Below are positions 8,538 to 16,250 of a DNA stretch of 37,594 nt, piece by piece. The stretch is from Runella sp. (GTDB lineage: Bacteria > Bacteroidota > Bacteroidia > Cytophagales > Spirosomataceae). Location of the stretch: assembly GCA_023254175.1 (NCBI GenBank), contig JALQYJ010000064.1, forward strand, positions 1 through 37,594, given 5' to 3'. The stretch's first letter is position 1. Each line of letters starts with the position of its first letter. The position numbers and the translations under genes were made by a program. The notes beneath the pieces are model-generated. The model was not told the origin of the DNA. It was given only the letters and a program-made list of their open reading frames with translations, and ran no database searches.

Positions 8538-11117
8538 CTATTTTACTTCGACGGTGCGGCTTGCTTTGCCTGCGGCGTCAAATGCTTTGAGCTTGATTTT
8601 ACCTTTTACTTGAACGGGGGTATTGTATGCGGGTGATTCATCGGTGGGCTCGCTGCCGTTGGTGGTGTAGCGTATCCGAAGCCCAGGATAAGCGATATTG
8701 GCCTTTAATATTCCGTTTTCGATGATGGCGCCTGGCAGTGGAATGCGGTAGTTATACCCTCCGTTGAGATAGCTGAGACGAGGTAAGTCTTTGTTGGCAA
8801 GGGTGTTGACAAAGACGTTCCAGCTTGCCTGAATGGCTTTTTCGCGAGTAGTACGGTCGGTAATCGTTTCCCATGGACGTTCGGCACTCCAAGCACTTTC
8901 GGCAAAGCCCATCAATTTGGGTAATGTATAATATTCGAGCATATCTCGGCCTTTGACCGTTTCGCTCCACAGTTGACATTCTATCCCGATAATGTTTTTA
9001 CGAGCCTCGGGCCGAAGTCGTTCTACGTTGTTGAAAACCAAAGGCTTGCCAAAATTATTGGTGTAGGTGGTTTTAAACATATCGTACGGGGCAAACGTAT
9101 AATTATCACGGGTATCGACAAAGCCTGCCCAGTAGAGACCAGGTTCTTGCGACTCGTTGTTGTAGGCCAAATCGAAGTAAAAATTGGTGACGTTGCACAA
9201 CACCACAGGGTAGCCGGCATTGGCCAAACGGTAGCCCAAATCGGGGTCGTAGAGGTTGTTCCACACGTAAGGAACCACGTTTTTGCCCGCAAACTCAGGG
9301 TTAACCTTGAGCGCGCCGCCTTTGGTTTTGGCCAATGCCACTTCTTCCCAGCCGTGCACTTGAAGACCGCGTTTTTGGAGACGAGGCAACAAACGACGAA
9401 TAAAATAAGCGTGCAGGTTGTGAAACTCGCCGATGCTTGGGTCTTTTTTGAGCAGGTCTTGTGCCCAAGGAGATTGGGTCCACGCACCTCCTGCTACTTC
9501 GTCGCCCCCAATGTGGAAAATATCTAACGTAAGCCCTGCTTCTTTGTACATTTTGATAATTTCGTCGGTGACTTTTTCGTAGAATCGGTAGGTCGATTCT
9601 TGCGTCACATCGGTTACGTTGTCTTTATAGCTTTGAGCTGATAAGTACACTGAGGCATCCTTGGGGTCTACTAAGCGGTATTCGTTGGCTTCTTTAGTTT
9701 TGCCTTCTTTCATCAAACGCTGATAACGCGCTTCCATCGCTTTGATGGCCGCCCGTGCGTGGCCAGGTAGGTTGACTTCAGGGATGACTTTGATGTGGCG
9801 AGCGTGGGCGTACTTCAAAATGTCGATAAAATCGGCCTTGGTATAAAACCCACTTCCATGGCTTCCTTTTCCGTAGGCTTCGGGTCCTGAGCCGTAGCCT
9901 GGGTGCAAAGCGGCTTCGTTGTAAGATTTAACGTGCTGACGCTGAGCGCCTACTTTGGTAAGTTCGGGTAAGCCGTCGATTTCTAACCGCCAACCTTCAT
10001 CTTCCGTTAGGTAAAATAAGAAGTGATTGAGTTTGTAAAATGCCAGTACGTCTAAGAGGCGTAGAATGGTTTCTTTGGTTTGGAAATTACGTCCAACGTC
10101 AAGGTGCATACTGCGAAAATGAAAACGAGGAGCGTCTTCGATTTGTACGGCTTCCAGCGAAATGGAGGAAGGTTTTTGTGCCAAAGCCGCTGTCGGAAGG
10201 AGCGCAACGAGGCTCTGAGTGCCGTAAAATACACCGGCGGCGTCGCTGCCAACTATGGAAATACCTTGCGGATTCACGGCTAGTTGGTACGCTTCTTTAC
10301 CGATGCCTTTGACATTCAGAGCGGCCGTACTCAATGAAATGGCATTGGGTGCGGGTGGCGCATTTTTAGTTTTAAACTCATTTCCAGTGAGTTCTTTAAG
10401 GCGTTGTGCCAACAAATTGGCTTCGTTTTCGAGCCCTGTGGTGTAATAAATAGGGGTGGACGACGTCAATGAAAACGAGCCTTTCCCCGTAACCACACTT
10501 ATGGGAGAGGGGATAATACGTTGTAATTGGGTGGCTGCGACGGGGCTTACTTGAAGGTTTTCGTTGTAACGTGAGGCAGCTGTAATGATGGGGTCTTGGT
10601 CGGCAGGGCTGCGCAAAAGTTGTTCTTTGCGCGTAAATGGAACTACGGCGCATTTCTCTATTGGTACCCTTTGCACCTCTTCGCCTTTTTCGTCATAAAA
10701 CACAAAATAGAGCCCTAATGGAGCATCTGTTTCTTTAATGATTCCCTCGGTACCTCGGTAGGTGATGGCAAGCGAGTCGCCAGGGGCTAGTCGGAAGCCT
10801 TTGTTGGGAGAAAGCTTGTACCAGTCGCCGTTGAGGTGTTCCAACGATGCAAGCTGAGGCGTAAGTGCAGGCGTGAGCGGGCGCGGAGCCATGTTGAAAA
10901 ACAACGCCCAAGCACTATCTGAAAGCGTGAGATTACTGTTGTTTTTGAGGTGAAATTTTGCTTCAAAACTGTCGTTAGGTTCTACAAAATTACTGACCAA
11001 TTCCCACGAAACGGCAATCTTGTTGGCTTGGTCAAAATGGCTTGTAGAGGCTGACTTGCAGCCGCAGAAAACCCAAATTAAAAGCCCTAAAGTGGTGATA
11101 ATTGAAATTTTACGCAT
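8538..11117 (-). CDS. GH20 beta-N-acetylhexosaminidase, exported lipoprotein with chitobiase-type domain order
   Basis: Starting at the ATG at 11115-11117 gives 859 residues. An upstream ATG would add 36 residues in front of a good lipoprotein signal (M-R-K-I-S-I-I-T-T-L-G-L-L-I-W-V-F-C-G-C), so the downstream start is preferred. Domains in order: chitobiase-type carbohydrate-binding N-domain (about 30-175), GH20b domain (about 200-330), catalytic barrel (about 335-690), then a C-terminal chitobiase-like Ig domain (about 790-859, T-N-G-S-E-P-T-D-E-S-P-A-Y). The catalytic Asp-Glu pair sits in F-H-I-G-G-D-E-V-A-G-G-A-W (D539, E540). It should remove terminal GlcNAc or GalNAc from chito-oligosaccharides or glycans at the outer membrane or periplasm. 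It is the first gene of the minus-strand cluster feeding the kinase and permease, and is divergent from the NagX-like gene across 101 bp. Confidence 0.95.
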   Translation of the reverse strand: MRKISIITTLGLLIWVFCGCKSASTSHFDQANKIAVSWELVSNFVEPNDSFEAKFHLKNNSNLTLSDSAWALFFNMAPRPLTPALTPQLASLEHLNGDWYKLSPNKGFRLAPGDSLAITYRGTEGIIKETDAPLGLYFVFYDEKGEEVQRVPIEKCAVVPFTRKEQLLRSPADQDPIITAASRYNENLQVSPVAATQLQRIIPSPISVVTGKGSFSLTSSTPIYYTTGLENEANLLAQRLKELTGNEFKTKNAPPAPNAISLSTAALNVKGIGKEAYQLAVNPQGISIVGSDAAGVFYGTQSLVALLPTAALAQKPSSISLEAVQIEDAPRFHFRSMHLDVGRNFQTKETILRLLDVLAFYKLNHFLFYLTEDEGWRLEIDGLPELTKVGAQRQHVKSYNEAALHPGYGSGPEAYGKGSHGSGFYTKADFIDILKYAHARHIKVIPEVNLPGHARAAIKAMEARYQRLMKEGKTKEANEYRLVDPKDASVYLSAQSYKDNVTDVTQESTYRFYEKVTDEIIKMYKEAGLTLDIFHIGGDEVAGGAWTQSPWAQDLLKKDPSIGEFHNLHAYFIRRLLPRLQKRGLQVHGWEEVALAKTKGGALKVNPEFAGKNVVPYVWNNLYDPDLGYRLANAGYPVVLCNVTNFYFDLAYNNESQEPGLYWAGFVDTRDNYTFAPYDMFKTTYTNNFGKPLVFNNVERLRPEARKNIIGIECQLWSETVKGRDMLEYYTLPKLMGFAESAWSAERPWETITDRTTREKAIQASWNVFVNTLANKDLPRLSYLNGGYNYRIPLPGAIIENGILKANIAYPGLRIRYTTNGSEPTDESPAYNTPVQVKGKIKLKAFDAAGKASRTVEVK

Positions 11118-11183
11118 AAATGTCGAGGTTAAGTAGCCTTTATAGTACGGTAATACGTAGTAAAAATACCATTCAAAAAGGTG

Positions 11184-11191
11184 TAAATTTG
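11184..11191 (+). promoter_or_regulatory. Candidate -7 element (TAAATTTG) for the NagX-like gene
   Basis: A perfect TAnnTTTG match lies 27 bp before the ATG at 11219, inside the 101-bp divergent region shared with the GH20 gene. No TTTG is present 19 bp upstream, so the -33 element is weak or absent. The position is sensible, but the short motif can occur by chance in AT-rich DNA. Confidence 0.4.
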
Positions 11192-11218
11192 AATCTTTCG
11201 TTAACCTAAGCCTATAAT

Positions 11219-12310
11219 ATGTCATTTCCTACTTCTCGCCTCGTTTCGCTTGATGCCCTTCGTGGTTTTACGGTGGCAGCAATGCTCATGGTTAACTTCC
11301 CTGGTAGCGGTGAGCACGTCTTTTTTACGCTTCGCCATACTGTTTGGAATGGGCTTTCATTTACTGATTTGGTTGCCCCTATTTTCCTGTATGTCATAGG
11401 CGTGTCTATCGTTTTGGCGTATTCAAAAAAGACAAATGGTGACAAAAAGGAATTGTACAAAAAAATCGTGATTCGGTCGCTGAAAATCTACGCCGTTGGG
11501 ATGTTTTTGAACCTGATGCCTGACTTTAATTTTGCCGAAGCTCGTTGGACGGGTACTCTTCACCGCATTGCGTTTGTGTTTTTGGGATGTGCTATGTTGT
11601 TTTTAACTACCAATTGGCGACAACAGGCGTGGGTAGCTGTTAGTATTTTGGTAGGTTATTGGCTGGCCTTAACGCTCATTCCCACTCCAGGCATAGGTAA
11701 AGTGATGCTGGAACCTGGCGTTAACATTGTGGCGTGGTTTGATTCGAAGTTTTTGCCAGGAAAAATGTGGCAAGGAACGTGGGATCCCGAAAGTATTTTG
11801 AGTACGCTACCTTCCATTGCCTCAGGGATTACTGGGATGTTGGCAGGACGCTTGTTAATCGCTGATATAAACCCTAATCTAAGGGTCAATTACCTGATGA
11901 CGGCTGGAGTGATTTCGTCGGTGCTAGGGTATTTTTGGGGACTGGGCTTTCCTGTCAATGAAAACCTATGGACAAGCTCGTTTGTGTTGGTGACTTCTGG
12001 TTTTGCGAGTTTGTTGTTGGGAGTGTTGTATTTCGCGGTCGATATTTTGGGAAAAACCAAAGGAACACAAATCGGGATTATTTTTGGAGCCAACGCCATT
12101 TCGGTTTATGTACTTGGCGACATCTTGGCCTTATTTTTTTATGGAACCTCATTGGGCGGAAAAACTCCAAACGAACACGCCGTCGATGCTTTAGTGGGTA
12201 TAGGAATGAGTCCTAACCTTGCAAGTTGGCTATACGCGATGTTTTTTGTAGCCGTCAACTTCGTCCCCGCCTATTGGCTGTATCGAAAAAAGATTTTTAT
12301 CAAATTGTAA
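11219..12310 (+). CDS. NagX/HGSNAT-like multi-pass membrane protein (heparan-alpha-glucosaminide N-acetyltransferase family)
   Basis: This is a 363-residue inner-membrane protein with about ten hydrophobic helices. It opens with R-L-V-S-L-D-A-L-R-G-F-T-V-A-A-M-L-M-V-N, the characteristic start of the HGSNAT/NagX (DUF5009-type) branch of acyltransferase-like proteins. It continues with F-T-D-L-V-A-P-I-F-L-Y-V-I-G-V-S, which carries the usual short acidic-proline turn. Eukaryotic HGSNAT moves an acetyl group across the lysosomal membrane onto terminal glucosamine; the bacterial version recurs next to GlcNAc-utilisation genes but its activity is poorly defined. Here it is divergent from a GH20 hexosaminidase, consistent with that pattern. 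The start ATG is the first in frame. An imperfect palindrome begins 3 bp after its stop. The family call is firm; the biochemical role is inferred. Confidence 0.85.
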   Translation: MSFPTSRLVSLDALRGFTVAAMLMVNFPGSGEHVFFTLRHTVWNGLSFTDLVAPIFLYVIGVSIVLAYSKKTNGDKKELYKKIVIRSLKIYAVGMFLNLMPDFNFAEARWTGTLHRIAFVFLGCAMLFLTTNWRQQAWVAVSILVGYWLALTLIPTPGIGKVMLEPGVNIVAWFDSKFLPGKMWQGTWDPESILSTLPSIASGITGMLAGRLLIADINPNLRVNYLMTAGVISSVLGYFWGLGFPVNENLWTSSFVLVTSGFASLLLGVLYFAVDILGKTKGTQIGIIFGANAISVYVLGDILALFFYGTSLGGKTPNEHAVDALVGIGMSPNLASWLYAMFFVAVNFVPAYWLYRKKIFIKL

Positions 12311-12312
12311 CA

Positions 12313-12334
12313 GGGTCAGACAACAGCCAGACCC
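12313..12334. repeat. 22-bp imperfect palindrome, copy a
   Basis: GGGTCAGA at the left end and CCAGACCC at the right form near-complementary arms. It begins 3 bp after the NagX-like stop and is in the same orientation as the copy at 21225-21246, from which it differs at a handful of positions. It may act as a weak terminator for the preceding gene, but there is no U-run. Confidence 0.55.
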
Positions 12335-12360
12335 CAGGCAGGTGATAGCAAACTAGCAAA

Positions 12361-12382
12361 CGGTCTAACGATCGTCTGAACT
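12361..12382. repeat. 22-bp imperfect palindrome, copy b (diverged)
   Basis: The sequence has GGTCT and GTCTGA blocks at the same offsets as the copy at 12701-12722, and the same orientation, with about eight differences. It lies 26 bp beyond copy a. It is the least conserved copy and could be coincidental on its own. Confidence 0.45.
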
Positions 12383-12700
12383 ATATGTATAAAAACTATT
12401 GGTACACAGTAGTTTAGAAACTCAAGGGGGCTTCAACTTCTCGGTCGATAGCAACTGCCTTTTTTCAAGGAATGCTTGTTTTTCTTCAACAGACTACTAT
12501 TTTTGTACTGGCTTGGTTAGCACTTCACTTTTTCGGACGACCAAGTTAAGGCGTTGGCATGCTAACTTACTTGGGTTCCAATATATGCATTAAGAAAAAC
12601 GAAGTAGTTGTAAATCAATAAATTAGCTTTAAACTATAACCATCTCAATGCTTTTGATTGTAAAAAATAGAAAAACAAGTACGGGATTTTTTAGAGCAAA
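12383..12700. other. Gene-free 318-bp segment flanked by direct copies of the 22-bp palindrome
   Basis: No convincing gene is present. The plus frame around 12420-12547 encodes a hydrophobic stretch (M-L-V-F-L-Q-Q-T-T-I-F-V-L-A-W-L-A-L-H-F-F-G) but is closed at both ends by stops and has no recognisable family. A longer ORF in another frame (12399-12593) is cysteine- and serine-rich and looks like noise. The segment is AT-rich toward its right end. It could be the remnant of a lost gene between the two repeats. Confidence 0.4.
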
Positions 12701-12722
12701 TGGTCTGACTATTGTCTGACAT
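12701..12722. repeat. 22-bp imperfect palindrome, copy c, just upstream of a phosphoesterase start
   Basis: TGGTCTGACTAT at the left is followed by TGTCTGACAT. It matches the reverse complement of the 21225-21246 copy except at a few positions. It ends 10 bp before the ATG at 12733 and so overlaps the likely 5' leader or promoter of that gene, an unusual place for a passive repeat. Confidence 0.55.
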
Positions 12723-12732
12723 CTATGAAAAT

Positions 12733-13665
12733 ATGCGAAAACAACTCATTTGCCTTTGTTTTGCGTTGTGTGGAATTCAAGCTACGGCGAAGGCACAAAA
12801 AGTAAAGTTCGGGGTGCTTTCGGACGTACACGTTCCGACCATGCACGATGCCAAAGAACGCTTGACGGCGTTTGTGGACAGTATGAAAACGGCCAAGCCC
12901 GATTTTGTCGTTGATTTGGGCGATTTTGGAACTCCGGCGCCTAAGTATGCCTACGGTTTTGAGATTTGGAATAGCTTCCCAGGCCCAAAATACCACGTTA
13001 TTGGCAACCACGAAATGGACGGTGGTTTTTCGCTAAAACAGGCGTTGGAGTATCGAAAAATGACTTCGTCGTATTATTCGTTTGAGCAAAAAGGCTTCCA
13101 TTTTATTGTCTTAGATGGCAACGACAAAAAATCGCCCGATGTGAAAGGTTACCAAGAACATTTAAACCCGCCGCAAATCGCGTGGCTCCGCGACGAACTC
13201 ACGAAGGCAAAAGGTCCGATTGTGATTTTCTCACACCAAGGCTTAGGTAAAGACGGGGTGGATAACGCCGAAGAAATTCGACAAATTCTTGAGAACCACA
13301 ATGCAAAGGCGAAAAAGAACAAAGTGATTGCCAATTTTTACGGCCACATTCACTACGACCGTGCCGATAACATCAACGGTATTTGGTACGCCTGCATCAA
13401 CTCAATGTCGTATAAATGGCTTGGGGAAGAGTATGGCCGCGTTCGTTACAGTGAAGAAGTCGATAAAAATTTCAAATGGATTAAATACACCGCCCCTTAC
13501 CGTGACCCGCTGTTTACAGTGATTGAAATTTCCAAAAAAGGGACCATCACAATGTCGGGAAAAAAATCGGAATGGGTAGGGCCTTCGCCCAAAGAAATGG
13601 GGTTTCCGCAAGACAATAAAGACTATGACGTACCCGAAATTCGTCCAAAAGTGTTAAAGTTTTAA
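12733..13665 (+). CDS. Secreted calcineurin-like metallophosphoesterase
   Basis: The ATG at 12733 gives 310 residues with a signal peptide (1-21, ending T-A-K-A). Starting further upstream would use a TTG and put polar residues before the signal. All metal-site motifs are present: L-S-D-V-H (D31, H33), D-L-G-D-F (D64), G-N-H-E (N92, H93), F-S-H-Q (H167) and Y-G-H-I-H (H204, H206). It should hydrolyse a phosphomonoester or diester outside the cytoplasm; the substrate is unknown. A 22-bp palindrome sits in its leader. It is convergent with a second, unrelated phosphoesterase across a strong hairpin. The C-terminal 60 residues (K-K-S-E-W-V-G-P-S-P-K-E) are a family-specific tail with no known function. 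Confidence 0.9.
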   Translation: MRKQLICLCFALCGIQATAKAQKVKFGVLSDVHVPTMHDAKERLTAFVDSMKTAKPDFVVDLGDFGTPAPKYAYGFEIWNSFPGPKYHVIGNHEMDGGFSLKQALEYRKMTSSYYSFEQKGFHFIVLDGNDKKSPDVKGYQEHLNPPQIAWLRDELTKAKGPIVIFSHQGLGKDGVDNAEEIRQILENHNAKAKKNKVIANFYGHIHYDRADNINGIWYACINSMSYKWLGEEYGRVRYSEEVDKNFKWIKYTAPYRDPLFTVIEISKKGTITMSGKKSEWVGPSPKEMGFPQDNKDYDVPEIRPKVLKF

Positions 13666-13724
13666 TCTCTCCAATTTAAAACGGTTGAGGTACGTTTCAG
13701 ACAAAGTTAGCGGTTTAAAATTTC

Positions 13725-13760
13725 CACCTTCCCGAAGGTTTCAAAACTTTCGGGAAGGTG
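13725..13760. terminator. Hairpin between convergent phosphoesterase genes
   Basis: Two 16-nt arms (CACCTTCCCGAAGGTT, and its complement with one mismatch) flank a TCAA loop. The plus-strand stop is at 13665 and the minus-strand stop at 13774, so the hairpin could terminate both transcripts. There is no long T-run on either side, which also fits a dispersed REP-like element. Confidence 0.65.
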
Positions 13761-13773
13761 CATAGAAACAACG

Positions 13774-15177
13774 CTATTTTTTCTGCTCTTTCCGAGCTTT
13801 GTATTCCTTAAAACGGTTTTCGTATTGTTGAATTTCTTCTGGTTTGAAGCGGTTGAGGTATGCTTCGGGCAAAGCAAGGCGTTCGGGGGCTAATTTAGGC
13901 GAGGTATCAATCAGTCGGTTTCGTCCTCCCGCATTTTTGGTTAAATCAAAAACGTCGTAAAGTTCCCCCGCCACCGTATAGGCTTTGTACGAAAGCTTGT
14001 TGCCATCGACCGAAATAATTTGGTACAACTGCGTGTTAGAACCCGCACGATCCATCCAATCTTGTAAGCCAATGGTGTACATTTTAGGCCCACTGACGGA
14101 TACTACATAAATGGGGCCATCAGGGTATTTTCGGCTTTGCCCCAAAGGCATGTTAAGCCCGCGGCCGTAGGTGTGGTCATGGCCTTGCAAAACCAAATCG
14201 ACGTGGTGTTTTTTGTAAATAGGCTCCATTTTTAACCGCCATTCGTCGTTATTTCGTCCATTGGCGGTTGAATAAATCGGGTGGTGGTGCGTCACAATCG
14301 TCCAACGATTAGGGTTTTTTTCTAAAATTTCTACCAGCCATTTTGCCTGTTCGTCCAAAACTGTAGAATCAAGTAAGGCAGCTTGGGAGTTTAACGAGAT
14401 GAAGCGCACGCCTTGATAATCAAAATAATAGGCGGTTTCTTTGAGTCGGGTGGGGCCATTTTCGGGCAATGCAAACGAAGGCCGCCAGTGGATTGACAAC
14501 GATGATTTGCCGGTGGGGTCGCGGAAATATTCGTGATTGCCTGGGCTTGCTAAGGTAGGTACCATGCCATTAATCCAGCCTCCAGCCTCGAACCATTCGC
14601 CCCACTGCCAATCGGCATTGGAGGTGGTGATGAGGTCACCTGCGTGAATCATCAAACTCACCGAAGGCATGGCTGAATACGCCCCCCGAATTGTGCGTGA
14701 CCAGAGCGAACGAATGTCGTTTTGGGCATCGCCAAAGTACAAAAATGAGAATGGAACGGCTTGGTCGTTGGCAGTTTTGAAATGAAACCATTCGCTCCAA
14801 TATTCTCCTGAACCCACTCGGTAGCTATATTTTGTGTTGGGTTTGAGGTTGGTAAAATGAACCGTATGATAGTGAACTCGTTTGCCATCCACGATGACAC
14901 TTTCGGTCGTAGCAGGAACAAACGTTGCTTTTTTGACAAAATCGGGCGAAGCGTCGGCTTCGTGAATGGCACCAACCGCCGTAACTATTGTGGAATCCGT
15001 TCGCCAATTGACCGACTGCGAAGTGGCGGCGTTGTTTTCCTGCCAACCCAAAATAACACGGTCGGGGTAGGGGTTTGGTATGTACGGTTTGTGCGTTTGT
15101 GCCGAGCTAGTTAGGGTTAAAAAACCACTTAGTAAAAGGCCTAAAAGACCTGATTTTTGGATAAGTTTCATGTGCAA
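13774..15177 (-). CDS. Secreted purple-acid-phosphatase-like metallophosphoesterase
   Basis: This is a 467-residue protein with a signal peptide (about 1-26, L-L-G-L-L-L-S-G-F-L-T-L-T-S-S-A-Q); the second ATG (codon 3) is an equally good start. Residues about 33-135 form a fibronectin-like N-domain ending L-K-P-N-T-K-Y-S-Y-R-V-G, as in plant-type purple acid phosphatases. The catalytic domain has Y-F-G-D-A-Q (D150), H-A-G-D-L (D181), P-G-N-H-E (N214, H215), V-T-H-H-H-P (297-299) and Q-G-H-D-H (H333, H335). The Tyr that follows the second Asp in true purple enzymes (G-D-x-x-Y) is replaced (D-L-I-T), so an iron-tyrosinate chromophore is not expected. It starts 5 bp after the stop of the upstream oxidoreductase, indicating one operon. 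Confidence 0.9.
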   Translation of the reverse strand: MHMKLIQKSGLLGLLLSGFLTLTSSAQTHKPYIPNPYPDRVILGWQENNAATSQSVNWRTDSTIVTAVGAIHEADASPDFVKKATFVPATTESVIVDGKRVHYHTVHFTNLKPNTKYSYRVGSGEYWSEWFHFKTANDQAVPFSFLYFGDAQNDIRSLWSRTIRGAYSAMPSVSLMIHAGDLITTSNADWQWGEWFEAGGWINGMVPTLASPGNHEYFRDPTGKSSLSIHWRPSFALPENGPTRLKETAYYFDYQGVRFISLNSQAALLDSTVLDEQAKWLVEILEKNPNRWTIVTHHHPIYSTANGRNNDEWRLKMEPIYKKHHVDLVLQGHDHTYGRGLNMPLGQSRKYPDGPIYVVSVSGPKMYTIGLQDWMDRAGSNTQLYQIISVDGNKLSYKAYTVAGELYDVFDLTKNAGGRNRLIDTSPKLAPERLALPEAYLNRFKPEEIQQYENRFKEYKARKEQKK

Positions 15178-15182
15178 TAGAC

Positions 15183-16163
15183 TTATGATTGGACGATTTG
15201 ATCCATAAGGAGATTGGCGCGCGCACCTGTTTGGCCTGTGCTTGGGCAGGTGCCTTCGCCTCTAAGTTCCTGAACAATCGTTTCAATAAGAGGCTGTTGA
15301 ACGTGTTCGGGGTATGGTATTTCAAAGGTTTGGGTGCCTTCGGCAGTTTCAACGCGAATGGTGAACTGCTCAAAAAACGAGAAGATGATTTTACCCTTCG
15401 AGCCAATCAACTCCGATTCGTCGAGGCGTTGTTCGGGATTGAGAGTATAGCACCAGCTGCCCGTTCCTAACACGCCCGACTCAAATTCGAAATAAGCCAC
15501 GACAATATCGTCGGCTTTGTACAAGCCTGCTTGGTTTCTAGCAAAGCCTTTGGCCGATACAATTGGCCCTAAAATGTATTCCAACAAGTCGAACTGGTGT
15601 GAGGCTAAATCGTGGAAATGCCCCCCGCCCGAAATTGCGGGGTCGACGCGCCAACGCGGTTGTGCATCATCGCCAATTTCTTCAGAGTAGGGGTTGTAAT
15701 GAATTTGAACTTTGGCCAAACGTATATCGCCAATCACTTTTTGGTTCACCAATTCTTTGAGTTTAAGAAAATAAGGCAACTGTCGGCGATAATAAGCTAC
15801 AAACAAGGGAACCCCGGTTTCGCGACTCACTTGGTTCATTTGTTCGCATTCGTCAGCATTAAGTGCCATTGGCTTTTCTACATATACGGCTTTTCCAGCT
15901 TTCATGGCTTTGGTGGCGTATTCCATATGAACGTTGGGAGGGGTGGCAATGTAGATGGCATTTACTTCGGGGTCGTTGATAAGAGCATCGACGTCATTGT
16001 ACCACTTGGGTACACCGTGACGTTGGGCATAATCAGCGGCTTTTTGGGCGTCGCGCCCCATAACAGCAACAAGCGATGAATGTGGTACTTTACTAAACGC
16101 AGGGCCACTTTTCTTTTCGGTTACGTTGCCACAACCAATCATTCCCCAGTTGATATGTTCCAT
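15183..16163 (-). CDS. Gfo/Idh/MocA-family NAD(P)-dependent oxidoreductase
   Basis: This is a 326-residue cytoplasmic protein. The N-terminal Rossmann motif is G-M-I-G-C-G-N-V (7-14), and the signature Y-V-E-K-P-M-A (E96, K97, P98) carries the family catalytic Lys. The C-terminal half has the expected G-G-G-H-F-H-D-L-A-S-H-Q-F-D-L-L segment, with the H-x-x-D that helps proton transfer. Such enzymes oxidise or reduce a ring hydroxyl of a sugar, inositol or related compound. It is upstream of the exported phosphatase with a 5-bp gap and 87 bp downstream of an HpcH/HpaI aldolase, a plausible but unproven catabolic grouping. Substrate unknown. Confidence 0.93.
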   Translation of the reverse strand: MEHINWGMIGCGNVTEKKSGPAFSKVPHSSLVAVMGRDAQKAADYAQRHGVPKWYNDVDALINDPEVNAIYIATPPNVHMEYATKAMKAGKAVYVEKPMALNADECEQMNQVSRETGVPLFVAYYRRQLPYFLKLKELVNQKVIGDIRLAKVQIHYNPYSEEIGDDAQPRWRVDPAISGGGHFHDLASHQFDLLEYILGPIVSAKGFARNQAGLYKADDIVVAYFEFESGVLGTGSWCYTLNPEQRLDESELIGSKGKIIFSFFEQFTIRVETAEGTQTFEIPYPEHVQQPLIETIVQELRGEGTCPSTGQTGARANLLMDQIVQS

Positions 16164-16204
16164 AAAAGCAAAAAATTTCGATGTGTACGTTGATGTTTTG
16201 GATA

Positions 16205-16212
16205 CGAAAGTA
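16205..16212 (-). promoter_or_regulatory. Candidate -7 element (TACTTTCG on the minus strand) for the oxidoreductase/phosphatase pair
   Basis: The site is one change from TAnnTTTG and sits 42 bp upstream of the ATG at 16163, in the short gap after the aldolase gene. A TTG occurs about 22 bp further upstream, slightly beyond the usual 19-20 bp spacing. It suggests the oxidoreductase-phosphatase pair is transcribed separately from the aldolase. Confidence 0.42.
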
Positions 16213-16250
16213 AAGGTTTGAGCGAATTATATGTCAATAAATCTTTTATC

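Noticed and set aside
11118-11225. N-terminal extension of the GH20 protein by 36 residues
   Set aside because: It precedes a clear lipoprotein signal peptide and contains polar and aromatic residues unlike a leader; the inner ATG at 11117 is preferred.
12399-12593. 64-codon ORF in the gap before the phosphoesterase
   Set aside because: Composition is Cys/Ser/Phe-rich with no motif or conserved start; not distinguishable from chance.
12712-12732. TTG start for the small phosphoesterase
   Set aside because: It lies inside the palindrome and adds charged residues before the signal peptide.
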